From NCBI GenBank assembly GCA_020746875.1, contig JAGTJL010000007.1, forward strand, positions 1,860,001 to 1,924,000: a DNA stretch of 64,000 nucleotides. Reading direction: 5' to 3'. Source of the stretch: Rhexocercosporidium sp. MPI-PUGE-AT-0058 (Eukaryota > Ascomycota > Leotiomycetes > Helotiales). This document shows positions 57,166 through 64,000 of the stretch, one piece after another. Every line of letters begins with the position of its first letter. Positions within the stretch are counted from its first letter, which is position 1. Below the pieces are notes generated by a model. The model saw only the letters and a program-made list of their open reading frames with translations. It was not told the DNA's origin and made no database searches. Both the position numbers and the translations under genes were made by a program.

Positions 57166-59608
57166 CTACCTCTGAGTCACTCTAATAGCACTCTTCCTAC
57201 CTCCCAGATTGGCAAATTGTCCCAGCTTCATAAAATCACTCATTAACGTTCTCCCATTCATCCAAATCTGCTTATCTTGAGTAATCCCACATCCCAAATT
57301 CATGAGCATCCCTTTTACTTCGAAAACAATGGTTTCTGGGGTGAGGTTATTTATCGTGTAGTTTTTGAACACGAGGTTGCCGAAGAAGCTTTTGGTCCTG
57401 CAGGTGGTAGGAGAGTTAGCAATTGCCTCATCAAGGAGCTTTTGGAAATAATATTAGTTTCGTCCCCAAAGAACTTCGAAAGATTTTAAGTGCGGATCCT
57501 ATCTTCCAATACTTACTGGACTATGCAGGTTACTTGTGTAACTTTATGGAGTACTGATGCCATTGCCTCAGGTGCCTCAGGTACGGCCATGGCTGGAGGA
57601 CCTGCTCTCAGTGGTGCGGGCCGTACTAGATGTGCTGGTTCTGCTAATGGCTGATTTATTGCTGGCTGAAGCGCTGTACCAGAACCTGAACCTGAGCCGG
57701 TTGTAGCAGGCAAAGAAGCAGCTACAGGAGTAACTACTGGAGGAGAAGGAGTAAGAGTAGTTGTAGGCTTAGGTGTAGGTTTGGGAGTAGGAATTGGAGT
57801 CGGTAAATTTGGTGTGACTGGTTGATTTTGTGGTGGAGGTGGCGAATTAGATATTCGTGCCTGTGAGTTACCTTGTTTTAACTTCACGTTTTCCAAAGCG
57901 ATCTTAGCATCATGAAGTTTGTCGGCAGCGGCAATTTGCGCTGGTGTTAACGTGGGCGGTTTGGCGGCTATATTTCTGTTATTCTGGCCTGAGTACTAGT
58001 GAGCAGACAGTGTTGGCTCTGAATATGGCATGATAGACGAGTTTAAAATTCCGCCCATGCTCATACGCGTTAGGTCGATGGCCTGTTGTGTTCTTTGAAC
58101 AACTTCTGCAGGAAGAGGACGCTGGCGCGGATTGATGATTAGACATTCGTGAACAAGCGTGCGTAGTTCCACACTGTAGGCAGACATGCTTGGGTTGTAT
58201 TCGCAAGCCTGATCGGTGCTATTCCCTACGGTATCTCCTCTACCACGTAAACGAGCTGACAAGATTGATTTGTAGCAGCGAAGGCGGTCTATGCTGTTCT
58301 TCTCCCAGATAGGATAGCGGCTTCGAGACACCAAACAATGCATTATGAGGGCGATTTGCCATATTTTCGTAGGGGTTCTATATCCTACTCCTACGACTGT
58401 ACAATTACCGACAAACTAATCGTGATGTCAGTCTGCGGGCATGGATTTTCCTTTTTTTGAGAACTCACATCAAACCAGGGTCTCGGTCCGCTCAAGTGAT
58501 CTTTCCTTGTCACTTGTTCCTGTGTCTTAGTTAGAAACGCCTATGGACCTGTCAAGTCATGCATGTGTCTTACAGGAGCATAATACTCTGGAGTACCAAA
58601 CTCTGAGTAGTCACTTAAGTACCGTGGACTTTGAAATGCGGGGACCCGTCTTCCATTTCCAAGGTCTCCAAACTAGATGGCTGTAAGTACATATTGCAAT
58701 AAGATGGGATGGAATCTGCTTTACCTTGAAGGGGGACATATCTCTATGCTCTACATCTGTTGTGGGTGCACCAACAAGCACTGAGAATGTCAATTGATCG
58801 GTGATTGAAGCGTGGTTCGGATGTCTCACCATTCTCGAGCTTGAGGTCGAAATGTACAAGCTCTTGTCGTGGCCATCCAGGACTGGGAATAGTTGCGTCA
58901 TCGCTCCTATGATGCATAACAAGGCAAGCTCGGGCTAAACAGTGAAAGATGGTCCATAACTCATATTCAGGAATTGTTGTATTGCTGAGTTTTATTAGCA
59001 GAGTAAGTACTCCAAAAGCTATTGACTAACTTGTTTAGATGCGCCCTGATCCAGTTTCCAGCGTCGCCACCTGGGCAATACTCAAGAAATATGCGATGAA
59101 CCAGTCCCACGTCAAATGGATTCGTGCGTTGCCCAACTTCCTCGTACAAGTGCCTATACATCCTCACGATATGTTGAGACTTCGCTTTTCCTAATTCCGA
59201 GAGATTCGTTGCTTCAAACTCTAATCCGTATCCCCCGAGCGGAAATGCGAACCGAAGAGACTGCTTGACAGCAATATCTTTCACAATTTTCGAATCTCGA
59301 TCAGGCCTCGTATGACCAGTGTCCCACAATTCCTAGGTCCCTCTCCCAAGTAGTCTTTTTCCAACCCAACCTTTCCCTACTTTGTTCTTCCAGTGCCTCT
59401 CTGACAACATCCATGCATCTGTAGCAGCTCTCTTTTTCGTTTTCTTCACGGCTTGATTGTAAGCTGCTAGATTCCCAAAATCCCACACCCAACTGTCTCC
59501 GGGGTTAGACAACGCCACAAGCGGAGCATTTGCCTGGCCTGGATTGGCCCCGCGAGCACCAGCAACAGGTAGTGGTAGAGGCGGGTTTGAAAATTTGGGA
59601 TTGGCCAT
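57166..59608 (-). pseudogene. Protein kinase with proline-rich linker and ubiquitin-like C-terminus, interrupted by two TAG codons
   Basis: Minus-strand exons 59608-59031, 58984-58830, 58780-58725, 58672-58574, 58519-58469, 58415-57517 and 57397-57166 join in one frame of 690 codons. Kinase marks in order: GRGT glycine loop, DIAVKQS (ATP lysine), HFDLKLENV (catalytic loop, HRD changed to HFD), KFGDLGN (DLG in place of DFG) and FGTPEYYAPE. A Pro/Thr-rich linker follows (57870-57600), then a C-terminal stretch like a ubiquitin fold (VKGMLMNLG, ITQDKQIWMNGRTL, SAIRV). A TAG at 59333-59335 falls within the glycine loop (codon 92) and a second TAG at 57996-57998 lies between kinase and linker. All splice sites are intact, so decay is recent. 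A TGG-to-TAG and a CAG-to-TAG change would explain both. The family resembles fungal accessory kinases; substrate unknown. Confidence 0.75.
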
Positions 59609-61070
59609 TGGACGTGAACTTGGCGATAGATTGGTGGAACTGAAGCTTAAGGGTCGCTTTGCTACTGCCAAACTTGTGATACAATCCACTTTATCGAACA
59701 CATGAACTCAGTACGTCTGCTTGAATATCAAAATGTAGGAACCAAGGTTGTTCAATGATATATAATTGAATGCTCCTTGCTCTTCCGAGCGTGTCTGGAT
59801 GAAATAGATAACTGACATATAAGCTATTGAACTTCCTGTGAAGCACAATCGCCATTCGAAGTGACCAATAACCAGCACGAAAAACATCTGCAGTAGTGAA
59901 ATACTCGCATTTCGCACAACACTGCTCTTTGTTCTGTTGAGATGTACGATGTGGCACATTATTGTCATTCAATGCCGGTTTCGGATGGCACGGTAGATCC
60001 TTTGTTTTCACTAGAAATCACGGAGAGATGATAAAATGACACAAATAAGTAAGACGAAACAAAAAAGATCGCTGATACTTAGGCGTTGAAGCTTCAGTCA
60101 TGACTCCGGGAAGACATCTGTCCGAACTGTCAGGAGGCGAGGAAGAAAAGGGGGCAGCCGACGTAAAACGGAGAAGACAGCGCGCTAGAACAACTTTAAG
60201 CCAACTTCAAAAGACACGAGAGAACTTCTGCTCCGCCTGGAGCCCTTGAATATCGTTCTTGAAAAGTTGCAATTACCTTATAGTAGTATCGAAAGGGGCA
60301 TATATATCGATATCAAGAGGAAGTCCTACAGCCAAATAATGATATTCAGGGCATCATCTGTCCGGATCATTTTGGTTCCTAACCTTCTATTCCTACTATA
60401 TCTGCCCCTTGGGTTGGCTCATGGAGCAAGCCAGTCTAGGTGGCAGATAAGCAATCACTACTCGTAGTTGTAGAGGCGTGAGTAAGGGTAATTACCTGAT
60501 GTATTTCAACAGAGGTTCTCTCCAGTCTGCTGTGTTCCTGGCGGCACTGGTGTTGAGCATGTTGAATCCTAGGAAGATGACCATAGCAGCAGCCACAATA
60601 ACAAAAACTCATCGAGAGGAGCTATCTACAGGCCTTGGCACTCATTCCGGCAGTATCATGTCGTCCCCTAGCTGCTAACCATTGGACGCACGTGATCGCG
60701 GCATTACCCTTAAATTCGCTCAAGCTTACGACTCGGAGCATAGCCCTGTTGTCGGCAGCGTCCCATTTCTCGTCTTCGATTCTCAGACCAATCGTTGCGG
60801 GGACTTATACGAAAGTAGTGAGTGGCACAATGTCATCCGGACTCGACTTGATCCATGCAAGGACGGAATGCTGTCTGCTAATGCCGATTGTTTATGGATT
60901 CTATCGTATTCGCTAAAGGAGAAAGCGACTCTGGATATAAATGTCTGGGTGGCTTAAGTCTCAGTACAAGAGCAAAGCAGATGTCACCTGAAGATCACTC
61001 TTCTCCGCCGAATCCTCAACTATTTAAATTTTAAATGCCAATCAGTCAAGTAACACATTGCCGACATACC
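59609..61070. other. Gene-poor stretch with ORF fragments
   Basis: About 1.5 kb. A minus-strand frame at 59691-60011 (cysteine-containing, EQCCAKCEYFTTADVF) and a plus-strand signal-peptide-like reading at 60339-60467 (RIILVPNLLFLLYLPLGLAHG) look protein-like but are not connected to any complete gene. Confidence 0.3.
60682..60957 (+). CDS. Hypothetical exon or gene fragment
   Basis: A 91-codon frame (starting at a TTG, no ATG) with LKFAQAYDSEHSPVVGSVPFLV and two to three cysteines, ending at a TAA. It could be the last exon of a small secreted protein whose signal peptide is encoded at 60339-60467, but I could not find splice sites that connect them in phase. Possibly another decayed gene of this region. 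Confidence 0.22.
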   Translation: MDARDRGITLKFAQAYDSEHSPVVGSVPFLVFDSQTNRCGDLYESSEWHNVIRTRLDPCKDGMLSANADCLWILSYSLKEKATLDINVWVA

Positions 61071-62129
61071 ATGGGTCTTCTTCCTCTATTCATTCAGCCC
61101 TCCAGGACACTAAATCTCCCACCACCTGAATCGTTTGCATCTCGGAAGTTCCTGATCACAGGTGGGAATTTGGGTTTGGGTCTTGAAACGGCGAGGCATA
61201 ATGTCAAACTTGGAGCTTCGAAGGTCATCCTCGGAGTCCGAACTCTTTCGAAAGGGGAGGCAGGAAAGAGCAACATTGAATCAACAACGGGGCGTACCGG
61301 TATTGTTGAAGTATGGGAGGTCGATCTGGAAAGATTTGACAGCGTTGAAGAGTTTTCGGCTCGTGCAGCACGTTTGGAAGACTCGACACGGCAATCATGA
61401 ACGCTGGGGTTGCCAGTTTACAGTGGAATTTGAGTCCCGAGGGGTTCGAGAGGCAGCTCCAAGTGAACTGTTTGTCCACGGTGTTGATGATGCTCTTGCT
61501 TCTGCCTGTTATTGTCCGAACCAGGCAATAACATCACAGTTCCAGACCTTATTTCGTCGTTGTAGGGACTGATATGAATGCCGAAGCCAGGTTCGAGGAG
61601 CGGCATTGTGACGAAGTCATCGACGCACTGAACGATGAAGCGAGAGGGCGGGGGAGTCAGATCACACCTACAGAGAGGTGCGCTGTTAGCAAACTGCTGA
61701 TGCAAAACATGGCATATGAGCTGGTAAGACTTACACCGAAGATCAACGGGGCTCCTGAGGTTATCGTCAACATTGTTGCTCCCGGCTTCTGCAAGTCAGA
61801 ATTGATGACTCATGAGCCAGGCAAGCTGTATCTATTGGAAGCGATGTAATTTTCTTACAATGAGGACTACTGAAGAAAGAAGTAAGACCATAGAGGATGC
61901 TGCAGTCCGAGGGGTAGACTCCTATGGGGAGTACATCGATCACCAGAAGTTCGCAACGTAAACACGCCCCTTTCCCAGATTTAATCATGCAACTTACCAT
62001 TCCAGGGCTGGAAAATTGGTGTCTTCAGAAGAAGGGGCAAATTCAAGAGGTAGAATCTGGCACGAGGCACATGAGATCATCATTTCAGCTCTGCCTGCTG
62101 TCGAGCGCGTGGTCTATTGTAATTCCTGA
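61071..62129 (+). pseudogene. Short-chain dehydrogenase/reductase pseudogene
   Basis: The N-terminus (MGLLPLFIQPSRTLNLPPP, then FLITGGNLGLGLETAR) has the TGxxxGxG NAD(P)-binding motif of fungal short-chain dehydrogenases. The reading continues only by changing frame: after AARLE (about 61378) a one-base loss shifts to DTAIMNAGVASLQW (the conserved NAG motif); a TAA at about 61529 and a further shift precede FEERHCDEVIDALNDEA; IVNIVAPGFCKSEL follows; a third break near 61850 leads to MRTTEERSKTIEDAAVRG and GEYIDHQKFA. An apparently intact intron (donor GTAAAC near 61959, acceptor CCAG near 62006) leads to the last exon ending VERVVYCNS at 62129. At least three lesions make it non-functional. 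The family oxidises or reduces small molecules, often in secondary metabolism. Confidence 0.7.
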
Positions 62130-62524
62130 GTAGAATTTAGCGGCTACCTCCTTTTCCCTTCACCTTGGCAGCTGATACTCGAGGGAGTCTTTCAGCGAGA
62201 TGCAGATTGAACTATTTCATTCATCCCATAGAATGTCTTACGCGTGGATGAGATATTTAATGAGACTGTGCTATGCCCTTGCCGATCAAGGATCGTGCAG
62301 CCACCTCTTTTGTCAATCCGCTTATGGGGTGGCCTCCTCTCAGCCATGTCCTCTACGGTGATGTGACAGGATGCTCTGGAAAACTTCCCTGCTAAAAGTC
62401 AGCCTCTAATTTCCTGCTATTGCGGCAAGCTTGCTTGCTGTCAGTACTTCATGATTGGCCCATGAGCGGGGTTTCATGGCACCATTCAGACCAAGCAAGC
62501 TTTGAGGATCTGACGACGAAGATC
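62130..62524. other. Intergenic, no gene seen
   Basis: About 400 bases between the dehydrogenase pseudogene and the small secreted protein. No motif recognised. Confidence 0.4.
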
Positions 62525-62836
62525 ATGTTGACTGACACGCAATGCATTCTCAAATATTTGTCTATATTCCTTCTACTAGTCTCCCCTTTTACAGTTTTCT
62601 CCAAGCCAGATCAGGATCCCGTCTGTGGGCAGGAAAACCAGGGGTTCGGAAGTGTGGAGGGCGAGTGCATGTGCATGTGCGATGAGGCAAGGGGGCACGC
62701 CAGCACGGTCGGAGCAAATTTTGAAAACACAGCCGCCTCAACAGGCATCACATCGCAGAACAGTGTTCCTTATACTCACTGCTCTCTAAGCCGAGGGACC
62801 ACCAAACACAATGGCGAAGAGAAGATCTACCTATGA
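62525..62836 (+). CDS. Small secreted cysteine-containing protein, candidate
   Basis: The frame is open from 62420, but the ATG at 62525 is chosen because it starts a signal-peptide-like stretch (CILKYLSIFLLLVSPFTVFS) with likely cleavage before KPDQDP. The 103-residue product has a cysteine cluster (VCGQE, then ECMCMCDE) and one further cysteine, with no known domain. Such small secreted proteins are common in plant- or soil-associated fungi, and some are effectors; nothing here shows that role. The 3' end may be spliced rather than ending at 62836. The neighbours are decayed, so this ORF could also be decaying. Confidence 0.42.
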   Translation: MLTDTQCILKYLSIFLLLVSPFTVFSKPDQDPVCGQENQGFGSVEGECMCMCDEARGHASTVGANFENTAASTGITSQNSVPYTHCSLSRGTTKHNGEEKIYL

Positions 62837-63762
62837 TCGTCAACCCAGACCACCGCGCCCACCACGCCTCCAGGACAGGGCTCTGCATGAGGCAGGAAAG
62901 TTATGTACCGTTTATCAGACCTTGAAAGCGTAACGCAAAGGATCAACTGTTTGGAAATGGGTCTGAGCCACGCCGGGGAACGGCATGGTTCAAGATTGTT
63001 ATGTGGTGAACGCCCGATCTCAGTCTCAGTTCATGGGATGAACTGACTAGACTTGAGGTCCCAGCCCCCTGTGTGTAACAACCATGGTCTAGGAAACCCT
63101 TGAATGTTACTCAATACAAAGCCGAGTGGTTCTGGGTTTCGTCAGCCCAGAGACTAAGGGGGTGGATGGACGTTGGAGTTTAAGGCAAATAGTTTTGGCA
63201 CACCGCCACTCCACGAGGCAACCAGACTACTGGGAATTTGAACCTCTATATTGGCCGAAATTCTCAAGGCAGGATTTGGTAAGCCTCATTTCTCTGGATT
63301 GAACTCAAATGCAAGAAGTGAAGCAAAATGACAGGGTTTACTCGGCTACCTCTCAGACCTCCTATCGAAATGAAGTCCAAGATCCATGAGCTGAGCAGTC
63401 GAATTCAAATATCTATTGGAGGATGATGATATGGATGACCACTCTATCGTCCTGCCTCATCCTGAACCTTCGGGCACCGAAGTGAGGTATTTACACTTAC
63501 CCTTCACACGGACCCACTCTGGCTCGGTGAAGGTCACGATGCTAGCTGTACATTGAGCAATTGAGAAGGAGAGACAGTCGTGGACATCGTCAGAGCGTTT
63601 CGTTTTCTGGTCAATTGCGATATGGCTCTCTATGTAGGCACTCTACGGGAGGCGGAGTGGGCATCGTGAGAAGTCCCCCGACCACAATTCCTATATATAC
63701 GTAGGCCGCACAACTCGAACCGACGAAAGTAAGATATCGAAATAATTCACACTTCGAGCAAC
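62837..63762. other. Intergenic, promoter of the zinc-finger gene
   Basis: About 930 bases with no supported gene. A TATATATACG-like element lies at about 63691-63701, some 65 bases before the zinc-finger ATG, a good position for a TATA box. Confidence 0.45.
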
Positions 63763-64000
63763 ATGTCACAACAGGTAGATGACCTAGAACCTCGTTTCTC
63801 ATGCAACTTCGACGAGTGTACGAAAAGCTTCTCAAGAGAAGCTGATGCGGTACGTCATGAAAAAGAGACACATGGACCACGGAAGCATTGTCCTGTTGAA
63901 GGATGTCCATGGATAGGAGCAAAAAGGCAAGAGAGAGTGACGAAACACATGGAGAGCAAGCACCGGGAAAGAATATGTATGTTTGGGAATCATCTCGAAG
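63763..64000 (+). CDS. C2H2 zinc-finger protein, 5' part
   Basis: The ATG at 63763 opens a frame with two consecutive C2H2 fingers: FSCNFDECTKSFSREADAV-RHEKETH (C-x4-C ... H-x4-H) and HCPVEGCPWIGAKRQERV-TKHMESKH (C-x4-C ... H-x4-H). These would bind DNA, so a nuclear transcription factor is likely. A GTATGT donor at 63977 probably ends exon 1; the rest lies beyond the window. A TATA-like element is about 65 bases upstream. Confidence 0.8.
   Translation, partial: MSQQVDDLEPRFSCNFDECTKSFSREADAVRHEKETHGPRKHCPVEGCPWIGAKRQERVTKHMESKHRERICMFGNHLE

Noticed and set aside
58300..59335. Reassigned stop codon (TAG read as an amino acid) to explain the kinase gene
   Set aside because: TAG is the natural stop of several good genes here (DUF6594 at 1610-1612, Pik1 at 18438-18440), so a changed genetic code is not supported.
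1..64000. A secondary-metabolite gene cluster linking the PF13826 protein, tyrosinase and velC
   Set aside because: The genes are 7-40 kb apart, with housekeeping genes between them, and no polyketide, peptide or terpene synthase is present.

Overview
This is filamentous ascomycete genomic DNA. Genes carry several short introns (about 45-110 nt) with fungal branch points (CTAAC/CTGAC), and the set includes a velvet regulator (VelC-type), a fungal rhodopsin-domain membrane protein, a DUF6594 protein, a PF13826 (af470-like) protein and a tyrosinase. The style suggests Leotiomycetes, but that placement is inference. Where exon joins are given, I derived them by hand by checking that reading phase is kept across every intron and that conserved motifs are restored; there are no transcripts behind them.

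Layout. 0.5-1.6 kb: DUF6594 membrane protein. 2.4-4.2 kb: uncharacterised protein with a retropepsin-like N-terminus. 6.7-7.6 kb: acidic protein. 8.6-9.0 kb: small two-exon protein. 13.5-14.5 kb: PF13826 protein. 15.2-18.4 kb: phosphatidylinositol 4-kinase Pik1. 19.5-20.9 kb: uncharacterised 420-aa protein. 23.0-24.5 kb (minus): seven-exon rhodopsin-family protein. 25.4-28.1 kb (minus): large secreted DUF5695 protein. 31.3-36.0 kb: a divergent pair, peroxisomal 3-ketoacyl-CoA thiolase (minus, PTS2) and a very-long-chain acyl-CoA synthetase/FATP (plus, PTS1-like AKL). 36.0-43.9 kb: almost gene-free DNA and the long leader of velC. 43.9-45.2 kb: velC. 45.9-48.1 kb: CTP synthase. 50.9-52.1 kb (minus): tyrosinase. 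52.4-53.0 kb: a 496-bp MULE-type MITE. 53.6-56.8 kb: 1098-aa HEAT-repeat protein in one exon. 57.2-59.6 kb (minus): a protein kinase/ubiquitin-like fusion broken by two TAG codons. 61.1-62.1 kb: decayed short-chain dehydrogenase. 62.5 kb: small secreted cysteine-containing protein. 63.8 kb to the edge: start of a C2H2 zinc-finger gene.

How genes work together. The thiolase and acyl-CoA synthetase are two peroxisomal steps of fatty-acid activation and beta-oxidation. They share one intergenic promoter with CCTCGG motifs in both orientations, the type bound by FarA/FarB-like regulators. The other housekeeping genes (Pik1, CTP synthase) are not functionally linked to their neighbours. The right end (57-63 kb) looks like decaying accessory DNA.

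The three most notable signals are: an apparent AT-AC (non GT-AG) intron in the CTP synthase gene; a Mutator-like MITE with a perfect 10-bp target-site duplication and mainly transition differences between its arms; and a kinase-proline-rich-ubiquitin-like gene whose two premature stops are both of the type produced by repeat-induced point mutation (RIP). No tRNA, rRNA or CRISPR array was seen.
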